DNA of 64,000 nt, from the NCBI GenBank assembly GCA_037953625.1, contig CM075655.1:117373001-117437000 (forward strand), in the 5' to 3' direction. A model generated the notes under the pieces. The model was not told where the DNA came from. It saw only the letters and a list, made by a program, of their open reading frames with translations, and made no database searches. How positions within the stretch are numbered: the first letter of the stretch is position 1; every line of letters starts with the position of its first letter. The stretch comes from Crotalaria pallida. Lineage: Eukaryota; Streptophyta; Magnoliopsida; Fabales; Fabaceae. The translations under genes were made by a program, and so were the position numbers. Shown here piece after piece: positions 23,601 through 35,554 of this stretch.

Positions 23601-24712
23601 AGTATCAATAATGGGCCCAAAAGATGGGACAAGGAATGATGCTATCCATGAAAAGATCTCAGAGCTGAATAAATTACTCTCTTGCGTGTTTGGTATAGTT
23701 TGTAAGATCAGATTATAATTTTTTTTCCTTATAATATGGTAAGATTATAATTTGTTAAAAGTATAATCTGTTTATCTTTGGATATCTTAGCTGTAAATGA
23801 ATTTAAGCTGTTTTTTTATAGTGTATAGAAGATTATTTTTTACGGAGCAAATTATCAAAAAGGTATGGAGTGATAATGGGGTAGTTAATGTGCTGGAGTG
23901 ATAAGGGTATAATAGAAAAACTATATGATCTAAAAAAAACAATTTTACAAAAAATAATCTCCAACTACTGCAAGGGAACTTTTAAATTTTGATTATTTTT
24001 TTCAAGAATATAATCCAAGATCATAATCAGCATTGACAATCAAACACGTTAATTTATGATTATTTTAAAAAAAAAAAAAGCCAAAACTACAATCTTTAAG
24101 CTAAAACAAACACGTTAAAAGGTTTTAAAAAAATTATATAGGATGGTAGTGGATAAGAAAAGTCATAAATTTATTATCTTTTAATTTTGGTTCAATATGT
24201 GGTGTGAAGTTTATTTATGTAGTATTATTTAGCTCAACATATCTCTTATTTTATTGAGCTTCTTAATTTCTCATAAGTGACTTCAAAACTAAAGGCTTGT
24301 CTGAAACTAGTATTATAAATCATACTTCCTCTGGTCTTATTTATGAGATTCTTTTGGGGTTTTTCACTTCCATCAAGAAAAGTGCATTGGAAATGTGAAA
24401 ATTTGATATACTTTTTCAAAACTACCCCTATAATTATTATTGAAATTCTAAAAAGTGTTGACTTTATAGGAATGTTAGTGAAAAGAAGTAATTAAATGTT
24501 ATTGAAAATTGAAAAGAGATCTTATAAATATGACCTAAAATAAAAATATCAAAAAGATCTTATAAATAAGACCGAAGAAAGGAGTTGTTTGTGGATTATC
24601 CACGAGAGGTCCCTTACGAGTCTTCGTAGTAATATGATGGCTAGGTAACATGTTCCATTGGAGTAGTAGCCAACAGTGGAAAATAATCATATGTCAGGAT
24701 TCGCACGTAATT
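23601..24712. other. Intergenic with one MITE
   Basis: About 24324-24590 has MITE-like ends (acttcctctggtcttattta and the inverted taaataagaccgaagaaagg) around an AT-rich core. Nothing else recognised. Confidence 0.55.
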
Positions 24713-25095
24713 CACTACAAGAAAAAACCAAAATAGCGACGGATTTTAGCGGTCGCTAATTAGCGAGAGACATGCGAGGGTTTAGCGAGCAAAAGCAAAT
24801 TCCCTCGCAAAGAGATGAACGTTCGAAAACGTGAAAAACAATAATCATTTTGCGGCGGAATTGCGACCAATTAGCGAGAGATTATTTTAAGCAATTTTGG
24901 CTAGGGATATTTTCCTCGCAAATCCGCCGCTAGATAGTTTGCGAGGGCATGTTTCTCTCGCAAATCCGTCGCGCACAAATTCCTTTATGCTATCAAATCG
25001 TTTGCGATGAAATATTTTCCTCGCAAATTCATCGCTAGGGTATACATTTTAATGAAATAAATATTATTTTTTTAATATTTGTTGTTTCTAGGTAC

Positions 25096-25101
<6 letters not shown>

Positions 25102-25130
<29 letters not shown>
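25102..25130. repeat. (AT)n microsatellite
   Basis: A pure AT dinucleotide run inside the CACTA element. A second run lies at about 26186-26211. Confidence 0.9.
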
Positions 25131-25134
<4 letters not shown>

Positions 25135-26182
25135 CACCCTAAATCATAAGTATAATATATTTGTCCAAATTATATCCATAATAACATGATTACTTTCACA
25201 AATTAAACTCTAACCACTCTCACCAGTGGGAATAACTTTAACCTAAACCCTACCCTAACCATTTTGTCCCCAACATCCACCACCATGTCCACTGTTCACC
25301 ACCATCGACGACTAATGCAACTTCGTTAGCCACCAAAACCACGTCCTCCGTTCTGACCACGTCCATAATAACAAACTTGGTTGAATCCAAAACAAGTAGG
25401 AAGCAGTAACCTAAAACGTGTTGATCCAGATTAAACTGGTAAAAATGGTTCTGGTTCAACCAATATATATATAAACATGAGATAACTTGAGATCAGAAAT
25501 GCAAAACTCAAGACACTAAGAATTGAACATAAATGCAAAAACAGAGAGAGACAAAAAAGAAATAGGCAGAGGAGCAAAAGGAAACCATAATCATGTGCAA
25601 GTTCACCAAAGGAGCTTGTTTCAATGAAGATGCATGGTGCCATTAGCCGAAACAAAGGAAAGTGATGGTTTTTTACTGTAATCTCTTTCTTATTTTCTAT
25701 ACTTTGATGTCATTACTACAAAATTGTTATTTAAGGCCAGTATTTATTTTGTTATTTAAGCATTATTCCGTTTGTTAAAATGTCACTACTACAAAATTGT
25801 TATTTAAACATTGTTGAAGAGGATTTTTAACTCCAAGTTTAGTTAGCTTTGCTTTTTTTTTTTAATGCACTCGAGGTGTTTAATAAATGACCAAAGTAAA
25901 ATTTTTTAGGAGTTCAATTAAGTTCCAACATGTTGAAGAGGAATTGTTGGAGAGGATTTTTTTGTTAAACTATCCTCGTTTATTATTTAACTAGTGTAGT
26001 TGCTCATGTCGTGTGTACGAGTTAAAGAACATAAGTTAAATAAAAAAATTAAAAATAATGAAAAATTGGTGGGGGACATAAAATTTCAATATCTAAATTT
26101 ATATAAAAAGAAACTATATTTAAAAAAACTACACGATGATAAAAAAAATTATTATTATTTATATTTATTTTAAAACCTAACC

Positions 26183-26211
<29 letters not shown>

Positions 26212-26215
<4 letters not shown>

Positions 26216-26780
26216 TAACCCTAAAAAAACCTAACCCTAATTCTTGTTTATATTAGTGGAGTGTTTTTTTTTTTTAAACGTATAAATGAGACCGGAGGGA
26301 GTATAAGAAAAAAAAGTAATCCTATGTTTTTTAGCTGGTTGCCTTTTCCAATCCCAATTTTTCCATTGGCGCTTCTTTTCTCCCGTTCCCTCTTCTTTGC
26401 TCAAAACGCCAACTCTCTATTCTCCCCAAAAACCTCTCCTTTTCTTACTTTCCCTCTTCTCATCTACTGCTCTTCTTGTCTGTCTCTTTTTCTCTCTCCA
26501 TTGCTCTGTATCACACACAAAAATAAAACAAAAACTTTGCTCTGCGTTTTCGCCCTCCTCCATGACAACAACAGAACCACTCTCGTTATCTCTCTATCAA
26601 AGAACGAGAAGCAGAAGCTGTAGAAAAAAAGGTAAAATTTATCGTTAGGGTTTTCTTTAGATTCGGTTACATTCCTAATTGATTTGGTTCTTCTAATACC
26701 TTTCCATCGATTCAACTACAAATCTCTGTGTTTGCTTCTTCTCTTTTTCAGATTTGTGATAACCGTAACATGGTTTGTCA
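26212..26780 (+). promoter_or_regulatory. Leader-like region inside the CACTA element
   Basis: Two AACCTAACCCTAA telo-box-like words lie at about 26212-26242, followed by a CT-rich stretch (26340-26620) typical of plant 5' leaders. Next comes a possible leader intron from about 26632 to 26751 (AAAAAAAG/GTAAAATT to TTTTTCAG/ATTTGTG) and then ATGGTTTGTCAG/GTATAA, a possible first exon encoding M-V-C-Q. The parent gene is not identified. It could be another captured host promoter or the element's own. Confidence 0.4.
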
Positions 26781-27461
26781 GGTATAACCGTAACATTCAC
26801 TTTCTAATCGCCATTGATTCAGTTTTTTTTAGGTTTTTCTATTCTAATTTTTTTAGGTAGATCCTTTTCCTCTTGTTATACTTTTGTGTGATTCCTTCTT
26901 CTTTTTTTTAAATAAAATAAAATAAAATTGATGTTTAATTATTGTTTCATTAACGTTAATAAAATCCCTTGTCCCCTGAATATGTGATGTTGTCAGTGTT
27001 GAGTTTCACTTTCTTTTTGTTTATTATTAGATATGCAATGGATACTTGCAACAAATTGGGGATTTGAAATTAGTAACTTGGTTGGATTTGGTTCAATTAC
27101 TTGTAGCTCAATTTGTTGTAGAGGCATCAAAGTTGTTGGATTGAATTTCAAATGGGAACGTGTGGATTTTAAACTCTGTTGTTTGTGTGGAACTTTTGCA
27201 GATCACCATCAAGGTCCAGGTCTTTAATGCCTTTTGGTGAGTGAATTGATTAAGAACTATTTTGCTACGTGTCTCTTGTCTTGGCTGAATTAGATATGAT
27301 GATTTGCAACATATAATGGAGAGCTTGGCTTTTTGAGTAAAGCCAATGTAGTAAGATAAACACTCTAGTGGACCATAAGAAATCTCTTTTTCCTTAGTGA
27401 GTCCTTATGGCTTTTAAGGAAGTGTTTTTTTACTAATGTGGGGTAGGGATTGTATTAAAGA

Positions 27462-27660
27462 TATTTATGATATGGGTGATGAAGAATCAAATGTAATTGA
27501 AGAAATCCATGAGCAACCAATGCATGTTACCAATGAAGTTGCTCAAAATGGAAATGTTTTGGTTAGGACAACAGTTGATATGATAACGATTTCTTCGAAG
27601 TTGATGTTGATAATCATATTGGCGATGATGAAGAGGAGGAGGAATGAGAGAATATTTTTA
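27462..27660 (+). pseudogene. Broken acidic ORF remnant, possibly of the CACTA transposase
   Basis: The frame MGDEESNVIEEIHEQ shifts near 27580 to one encoding DNDFFEVDVDNHIGDDEEEE before a stop at 27645. Such acidic ends occur in CACTA transposase ORFs, but there is not enough sequence to name it. A frameshift is needed to join the pieces. Confidence 0.35.
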
Positions 27661-27956
27661 GATTTAAACTATTTTCTGTTTTTCTTACAAAATTAGATTT
27701 TCCTATCTTTCACAGTATTGTCCTACATGTTGCTTTGATCCAAGTTCATTAATGTTTTGCTTTATATTCATTTTCAGTTTGTTCTTTATAGTCATTCTAA
27801 TAATGTATCTTTTTGTGCTGATATATTGAGTTGAGATCATGTGCAATTATTAGTTTTTCTTAAAGGTTAATTTATGCTTTGGAAGTTAGAGCAAATATTG
27901 GCTTGTATTATAACTTGGTTGTTCACTAGCTTATTTGAAGGTGTATCAGAGCTACA

Positions 27957-28016
27957 ATGGGAAGGAGAAGGAAAATTAATAAGGGGCAACGTTTGCCTAA
28001 AGACTCAAACCAATGG
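27957..28016 (+). other. 20-codon exon-like ORF abutting the aconitase fragment
   Basis: ATG starts MGRRRKINKGQRLPKDSNQW, and the last codon is followed by GTAATG, a good splice donor. It is basic and may be the start of the element's second gene. The next consensus acceptor (28044-28045) is only 29 bases away, too short for a plant intron, and reading through meets a stop (TAG) just inside the aconitase exon. The junction therefore looks like a capture breakpoint. Confidence 0.35.
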
Positions 28017-28045
28017 GTAATGATTTTAAAATCGTTTGCCTTCAG

Positions 28046-29489
28046 GTACCGGTAGATCTTGTCATGGATCACTCAGTTCAGGTTGATGTGGCTAGATCAG
28101 AAAAAGCTGTTCAGGCAAACATGGAGCTTGAATTCCAGAGGAACAATGATAGATTTGGTTTCCTCAAATGGGGTTCAAATGCATTCAATAACATGCTCGT
28201 TGTTCCTCCTGGCTCAGGGATAGTCCATCAGGTCATTGCATCATAAATTAACCACTGATATATATGTCTAGATTTGTTATGTTTGATCTGATTCTTCAAT
28301 ATATGCTTTTTGAATGATTTTTATTTACTTTGTTCTTGATCCACTGCTTTTCAATTAAGTTTGCAATTTCATATTGTGCAGGTCAATTTAGAATACCTTG
28401 GCAGAGTCGTATTCAACACAAACAGAGTGTTGTATCCTGACAGCGTTGTTGGAACTGATTCACACACAACTATGATAGATGGCTTGGGTGTTGCTGGGTG
28501 GGGAGTTGGTGGAATTGAAGCAGAAGCCTCAATGCTTGGACAGGTAAAAATACCATCTTATTTTTTTGCTGAACTGAGTTTATTTCAAAATTTGGGAATA
28601 GAATTAATTTGTACATTTAGTATATGTGATAAACTGTTCAATTATCTCATCTGCTAAGCTAGTAAACAATTAACAAAGTGTTATGTTACTCAAAATAATA
28701 GATTTAGACTGTGTTGCTTTGTCAAATTGATTCTTTTAGTAGTATGTTTTTTTTAAAAGAAATATTTAGTTACATCTCATATTTTTGCAGCCCATGAGCA
28801 TGGTCCTACCAGGTGTTTTTGGGTTTAAATTATTAGGAAAACTACGATATGGTGTGACAGCTACTGACTTGGTGTTGACTGTTACTCAAATACTTAGAAA
28901 GCATGGGGTTGTCGGAAAGTTTGTGGAGTTTTATGGTATATACTATTTTGTGCAAATGATGAAATGATATCTTTCTTCTTTTTTCGTATCGCCTCACCTG
29001 CCTAGCTGATTAACTTTTGCTTGTATAATTGTTTTTTTTGCTCCTCCCTTATTCAGGGGAAGGCATGAGTGAACTAACTTTAGCAGATCGTGCCACCATA
29101 GCAAACATGTCTCCTGAGTATGGTGCAACCATGGCTTTCATTCCTGTTGACCATGTCACTTTGCAATATTTGAAACTGACTGGCAGAAGCGATGAGACTG
29201 TAAGTTAACACTTTAGTCATACATGCTATTTTGTGTTGTACACGTGCTTACATGTCTTTCTTGCAGGTTACTATGATAGAATCCTATTTGCGAGCTAATA
29301 AATTGTTTGTGGACTATAACGAGGTATACTATGTATGCATTGTTTTGGGATAGTAACATCAGAAATGTCTGAAAGGTCCTGGTTAGATTGATATTTTGCT
29401 TTTGTGCAGCCCCAAGTGGAGAGAGTGTACTCATCATATTTGGAGCTGAATCTTGCGGATGTAGATCCCTGTATCTCTGGTCCGAAGAG
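28046..29489 (+). pseudogene. ACO: Truncated aconitate hydratase, six internal exons
   Basis: The exons are 28046-28231, 28382-28543, 28791-28935, 29057-29199, 29267-29323 and 29410-29489, all with GT/AG borders and compatible phases, giving about 257 codons without a stop. The product runs from VPVDLVMDHSVQVDVARSE through DSHTTMIDGLGVAGWGVGG, MVLPGVFGFKLLGKLR and MSPEYGATMAFIPVDHVTL to VDPCISGPK. This corresponds to roughly residues 125-383 of the ~900-aa aconitase/IRP core. Aconitase interconverts citrate and isocitrate in mitochondria and cytosol. The N-terminal part, and everything after PCISGPK including the Cys ligands of the 4Fe-4S cluster (SCTNTSNP and CTTCIGN regions) and the C-terminal swivel domain, are absent, so no enzyme can be made. 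Retained introns show that DNA, not mRNA, was captured. It lies entirely inside the CACTA element. Confidence 0.92.
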
Positions 29490-30930
29490 GTAATGCATCG
29501 TTTTTCCATTTAAAAGCAGGGATAAATTACTCTCTCATTCCTTCTTGTATTTTGCACTACATGTTTCTTCTCTACTAGACAACCTACATAAAACTCCATT
29601 TCTTCTACTATAAGTAACCACCACCAACTTCAGAATGCTATCAAACCTAACATATATGTTCAAAATGCTATTCCTACCCTTCTTCAACCATGTATTTTGA
29701 GAAAAGGAAAATCACATTGATATAGTGATTCTGAATTAAAGTATAAATTTGACCACAAAATATTCATAAACTATTAACTTCATTAAGAAATATCGTTGGA
29801 GTTCATTGTAATGTTATATAGATATGTATATAAATACATACAATGGAGTTTTGTGTAAGGCTTCATTATGGATGGAAAGTATGTGCAGTGAGTGCAAATT
29901 ACAAGGGAAGGGGAAGTAACTTGCTCCAAAAGTAAATATATTTTTTCAGTTTTTTTGTGGTGTAACCCTTTTTCAGTTTATGCAAATGATCTTTTTGATT
30001 TATTGATTTTTGTTTTGTTGTGTTTTCAGGATGTCCTCCACAATATTGAAGTAGTACTATCTTTGAGGATGCCCCTCCTAAATATGTCTACGAGTAGCCT
30101 TCACAAAGAAATGCTTATCCCTTAGTGTGGAATTTTTGCATTTTTTTTATGTATACGAAACTTGATTAATCACTTTATTTGTATTTTTTCCTATAGTTTG
30201 TTGTATTATTATAGTAAATGCTTTTAATATATGGGTTGATTATTATTTGAATAATGATTCATTGAAATTGGATAATATTAAATGCAATATTTTGTGTTTA
30301 TTTTATTTCGAATTAGTGATAATGTAAAAATAAAAATATCTAATTTAGCCACGATTTAAGTGGATATATATATATATATATATTTCTTTTTTCTTTTCTA
30401 ATTACCCACATTTATAATTGTGCCTAAAACTTTTAAATTGTAGCTAAAGAAAATCTCCTTTGTATCATATTCTCTGGCTTAGCGGCAGTTCTAACTGTCG
30501 GCAAACCTTTTTAACAAAAATATTAGCGACGCAAAAATCCTCTTTGTCACCAATTAGCGAGGGATGAAATATGCGAGAGATTTTGCGAGGAACTGTTGGT
30601 CGCTAATTAGCGACGGCTTGATCAATTGCGAGGGATTTGGGAGGAACTATTGGTCGCTAATTAGCGACGGCCAAATGATAAATTTGACCAATTTCTTGAA
30701 CGAATCTTGCGAGGGAAATTTCCCTCGCAAAGCGTGATTTTAGCGAGAAATTTGCGAGGGAAAAATGTGCTCGCTAATTAGCGATGAATGAGACGCGACA
30801 GACGCATCGCTCGCAAATCCGTCGCAATTCAGTCGCTAATTCGATTTTGCGAGCGAATGGCGACGGATTTTTCCGTCGCTATTTTGGTTTTTTTCTTGTA
30901 GTAACGAGTGTTGTTCGGAATCTTCAAATG

Positions 30931-31081
30931 GGAAAATTATTGTATGGTTCAGGATCAATGATCCCGGCCACATCCACACCGTTGGATGTATTATTAATTA
31001 ATTAAAAATATAAATATTTAATAAAATCAACGATGTGAATGTATTCAGAACCATTGATCCTGAACCATGCAATAATTCCTC
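30931..31081. mobile_element. 151-bp MULE-type MITE
   Basis: GGAAAATTATTGTATGGTTC is mirrored by GAACCATGCAATAATTCCTCC, and the arms continue AGGATCAATG. A perfect 9-bp TSD CTTCAAATG flanks it (30922-30930 and 31082-31090). It lies 27 bp from the right end of the CACTA element. Confidence 0.8.
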
Positions 31082-31090
31082 CTTCAAATG

Positions 31091-32073
31091 AGAATTACGT
31101 GTTAAAAAGAAGTTTCAAATTGGGTACTAATAGCTAAATTGAAGTGTATATAAGTAATAAGACCAATAAACCAATTATCTTCAAATTTTGAGTCATGATG
31201 TGAAGTCAAGATTACTAATATTTTACTTCACTTAACTCATTGTTTAAAATCTTCCATTTGATTGGATTCCCTCATTTCCAACATTGTCTTTTTACTTTTT
31301 TTCCCCTTTCTTTTCGGAGTTGATTTCTGAAAATGATACTTGTTTTACAATGCACATATGTTACTCCATGTGTCATTTTTTTATATTGGTTACAAAATAT
31401 TGAATTAACATATATTTAATTCAAATTTATTTTCTTTATAGATGAAAATAAGCGTTATATAAACCGGTACTCGTAGTGGTAAATAAATGTTATCTCAAAA
31501 TTAATTGCTTGAACTAAATTTGGAAATGAACAAATAATCAAACCACACTTAGCTTGAAGTAGAATATTTAGCACGGTTGATATGCTTAAGGACCGAATTA
31601 AAGAATTATATAGTCAGAAAATCGTTAATCAAAATAAAAAGTTAGATAATCCTTCCAAATGTGGTATTTGTTTAGAGAGAAGTGATAATCCATCCGATCT
31701 GAAAGGTAAGCAATTAAAAAATATACTAATTTTTTTTATTTAAAATATAAGCAAAAGTAACTAATATTTTTTTAAAAAAAATTATTTCTAATACCACTTT
31801 CCTAAAACATATTTAAAAAATTGTTATTTCATTTAATTATTATTTCATTTCCAATACTATTTTCTTAAAATATCTTTTTTTTTATAATTTAATAAAATTA
31901 AACATAATTAATTAATTTTCTTAAGCAGCGTAATTCCAATTACTTTTGCTTATATTCATATTCTAAATCGGAGAATATAAGTGATAGACAATTCTGAATT
32001 ATTGTCATAACATGATTGGGGAAGAGAGAACTAAGTCACTACAGCCCATTCATCTCTAAGTAACTAAGTTCCA
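31091..32073. other. Intergenic with one decayed MITE
   Basis: About 31687-31977 has the inverted core 'aaaatataagcaaaagtaacta' and 'ttacttttgcttatattc', a diverged member of the 17304-17589 family. Nothing else recognised. Confidence 0.5.
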
Positions 32074-32081
32074 CCCACTTG

Positions 32082-32631
32082 TAGCATTGGTAATTTGGAC
32101 CGATGCCCATGCCCGCCCTCCATTTTTTACGGGCAGGGCATTGATTTTGTGCCCAATTTTTAAAAAAAATGCTCGTCTACCCTGCCTATTTTTTTTTTGC
32201 GGCCATTCTCGGACGAGCAACGGGCCGCCCAATATTTAATTTTTTAAAAAAATCAAAAACAGTAGTAAAAAAATTACTCTACTAGCCAATTTTTTTTAAA
32301 AAAAAAACATAAATGACGCAAAAGGTCTAAAGAAAACCCAAAAAGTAAAAAAACTAACCTACTCTTAAACAAAGTCTCAAACACAGTCATACACACTCAG
32401 TTTTCCGTCATCCTCCAGCTCCAGTCACATTTCAAGATACTATGTTCCTAACTCAAGAATCAAAATTCAATCACATTTGATAGTTGTTATGGGTCTTTTT
32501 TTATTTTTTAATTTTTTTTAATTTAAATGGGCCGCCCAGAAGCCCACCCAGCCCGCCCTATGAGCGGGCAGGGCATGAATTTTTCGCCCAAAAAATTTTA
32601 ATGTGCCCGCCCACCCAAATTGCCATTGCTA
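32082..32631. mobile_element. Non-autonomous hAT element (GGGCGGGC-rich)
   Basis: TAGCATTGGTAATTTGG is mirrored by CCAAATTGCCATTGCTA, flanked by 8-bp repeats CCCACTTG (32074-32081) and CCCAGTTG (32632-32639), with one mismatch. Subterminal GCCCGCCC/GGGCGGGC blocks are inverted at the two ends. No transposase. Confidence 0.8.
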
Positions 32632-32639
32632 CCCAGTTG

Positions 32640-33711
32640 TTTGCTAGATCTAGAGCACAATCTTCTATTACATGTTTTTATGCTAATTCTCCATGACTTA
32701 TTTAAGATTAATAAAACAGATTAGAAGCATTAGAAAATTGGGGAATATTCCGCGTTCCACATTATTCTCATCAAGGCATGGGCATCAGCATCATCATATA
32801 CTGGTTAGTGATAAACAAGAGTATAACATCTACTAAATGATTTGTTTCATGTTAAAAATTCGAAGTATCCACGGGCGAACTAATTAATCAGTTAAGTATG
32901 AGATTTTGAATTCAATTTCTAGTAAATTTATGTAACGTAGAATACATTATTAAAAACTATGTTCGCTTGAATGTCAGACTATGTTTCAAAGATCAATCGT
33001 CTCTTCACCTATAAGATACGTAGAAGATATTCTAAAGAAAACAAAAATAGCAATAGAATAGTATAACTGATCCTCTCAATTGCTCTTCAAAACAATCATG
33101 AAAAGCCATCGATCACAACCTTAGTTCAATTGATTCCCCGCAAAACATCATGACATTTATTTTAAGGGAGATAAAACAGATCCTTCAACATTAAACAAAT
33201 TAAATTTTAATAAACCACAGATAGCACATTATTACCGTATAACTTAATGTATTTGCTTAGGTCACGAGCGAGCTTCTCCTCTTTAATAAGGTAGTTATCC
33301 AGTTAGGCTCTTCTTATTAACTTGGAATATTCAATTTGGTATTTTTTTAAATTGAAAATTGATTAGAGATAGCAACTTATAAGCTAATTAAGATGTTACT
33401 CCTATGACCTCCAGCGGGCTCCAGGGGTGCTCCATCAATACTATGGTACTATATCAATTCTGATAGATAAGTGAAGCTCTCAAAATTAATGAGTACTGGC
33501 GGTTAATCTATCCTAAAAATTTGTCACTTCATGTCTTCTTTTTTTTTTTGTGAACGTCTTATATTTTTTTTTATTGATTGGAAAAGTATAAATTTATTAA
33601 ATTTAACTTAAATATTATTTTTTTAGCTAATCACAACAAGTGACATATGAAATGATATTTTTTAAATAGAAAATATGCTTTTTAGCCAATAAAATGAAAT
33701 TATCCTTATAC
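32640..33711. other. Intergenic, nothing recognised
   Basis: AT-rich DNA without a supportable gene or bounded element. Confidence 0.45.
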
Positions 33712-34010
33712 TCCCTCCGTCCCATTATCTTGGTAAAAAAATGTTAAAAAATTTGTCCCATATTAAAGTAAAAAAATAAATGAAAAATCTTAACGATCAT
33801 ATATTGTATCGATGATTGATAGATAAGTAAGGAAAACACATTCAAAGATTTTTTTTTGGAGACAATATTGCAATATGTATTAATTGTAATGATATGAAAT
33901 TTGGTATAATATCAATTTGTAATTAATGAATGAATCATGCATTATACTAAACAGATACTCTCTTATTTTCATTGACTTGGTTGATTTTTACCAAGATAAT
34001 GGGACGGAGG
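33712..34010. repeat. Stowaway-like MITE (CTCCCTCCGTCCCATTATCTT)
   Basis: CTCCCTCCGTCCCATTATCT is mirrored by AGATAATGGGACGGAGGG. The final GAGTA of the right end is missing or changed, so the right TSD cannot be read. Confidence 0.75.
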
Positions 34011-35022
34011 GCTTTCTACTCTCAAGTTTATTCAGGACTGTCTCATATATTTTTGAGGATCATGTGCTAAAATAAATAATTATGTTCTTTATTGTCTTGA
34101 CAGCTCTCAAGTAATTAAATAGTTCGTTTAATGCCTTTGATTATTGAAAACCCAATTTTTTTAAAACATTTTTAGTAAAATTAATCTAATAATAATATTT
34201 GGAAATTGCTCTAAAAATGCTCATGTATCGCACTAAAAATGCTCATGCATCACATACACACTATATGATTATCTCACGACATTTACATAAGTTTATTTTT
34301 ATGTTATCATATAGGTCGGATAGTCTCTTATATATTATATTTTCATTTATTAAATAATATATTTTCTTATAAAAAATGTTTTTAGCCTTACATATTTTTT
34401 AATATCATTCAAACATAAATTATTTTCAACTTAACATTACCTAGTAATGAAGGTTATTTTCTTTGAATTTTTTTTTTTCAATTTTTCATTGCAAAATGTG
34501 TTAATTTCTTTTTTATAACATCTCAATTTAGTTTCAAAACTAATGTCGAAATTTTTACCTAAAAATATGTATATTCTATTTTTCCTTAAAACAAAATAAA
34601 ATCCTTATAAAAAATTACTACTAATATGTAGCATAATGAGACAATGTGATATCGCATATGCTATGAGATGGTTCTCAGTTTAGTAACCTATCAACATAGC
34701 AGTTGCCGAATATAATTCAATGAAGGACCATCTGATCTTGCATACAACTCAATTTTCCCTGGCACCACTCCAATGGGATATGCTCACAAAGCTTCTTCTT
34801 TTTTTTTTCTTTTTCTTGGTCATGCTCAAAATAGAAAAATTATTGCAACTTGCAAGTCTAAGTACGGCAAGCTTTTCAATCAATGCAAACGCTTTCAGGC
34901 TTTATTGCCATTGCTCTGTATTACATTGCATTGCATTAATGTAAGCAACAATAATTGAACCATAGACTTAGCTTTCATTTTGCCGCCCATCTTTAATATT
35001 CTAAATTACTCGCTCAATTTTA
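34011..35022. other. Intergenic, nothing recognised
   Basis: AT-rich. Around 34690-34960 the composition is more balanced, with overlapping short frames on the plus strand, but they match no family I know and I do not call a gene. Confidence 0.4.
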
Positions 35023-35314
35023 TATTCTCTCCGACTCGAATTATAAGCAAAACTAGTTAATTTTACGCTTATTAAGGAGGTTAGTTGATTGTATTTAATT
35101 TTCTCAAATTTATAAAAGAATAGAGGTATTTTAGGAAAGTTGCATTGAGAATGAAACAAAAATTAAATAAGATAATAATTTTCTAAAGATGTTTTTGGAA
35201 AGTGACATTGGGAATGAAATAAAATTTTACTAAATTGGTTAATTTTAATTTGATTATATTTTAAACCAAGAGAGATATGTTTTTTGTTGTTTATATTTCG
35301 AGCGGGAGGGAGTA
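35023..35314. repeat. Stowaway-like MITE, same family as 17304-17589
   Basis: The ends TATTCTCTCCGACTCGAATTA and TATTTCGAGCGGGAGGGAGTA flank a core that is nearly collinear with the copy at 17304-17589. Confidence 0.75.
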
Positions 35315-35554
35315 TGTATTAGTGTTTATACAGTTTTTGACACATATATCCTTTTCTCTTTTCAACAATCATTATAAAGAGTATTATAGTCAAAATATCC
35401 AAAATTCTTATATCATCTATCATTTCTTAAAACTCGTGCATAACCTTAAAATACATTATTTATGAAACGGATGAAGTATATATTGTTAGTAGACTCTTGA
35501 CCCTCTAATATACTCTCCTTCTTCTTTCTCTGCCCACGCACTTGAATTTATTAG

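Larger units (their letters stand above)
24713..30903 (+). mobile_element. CACTA (En/Spm) transposon carrying an aconitase fragment
   Basis: The left end CACTACAAGAAAAAACCAAA, followed by ATAGCGACGG, is mirrored at the right end (TTTGGTTTTTTTCTTGTAGT, 30884-30902). The outermost right base is A where G is expected. Subterminal regions (24735-25040 and 30480-30880) are dense in the repeated words GCGAGGGA, TTAGCGAC and CTCGCAAA in both orientations, as in CACTA elements where they bind the transposase. The roughly 6.2-kb interior has no intact transposase. It holds acidic ORF remnants (about 27460-27660), a leader-like region (26260-26780) and six exons of aconitase. The expected 3-bp TSD is not evident (ATT left, ACG right), so one end may have been altered after insertion. 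Confidence 0.88.

Noticed and set aside
24713..30903. Functional aconitase gene
   Set aside because: The first part of the protein and all iron-sulfur ligands are missing, and the exons lie wholly between CACTA ends.
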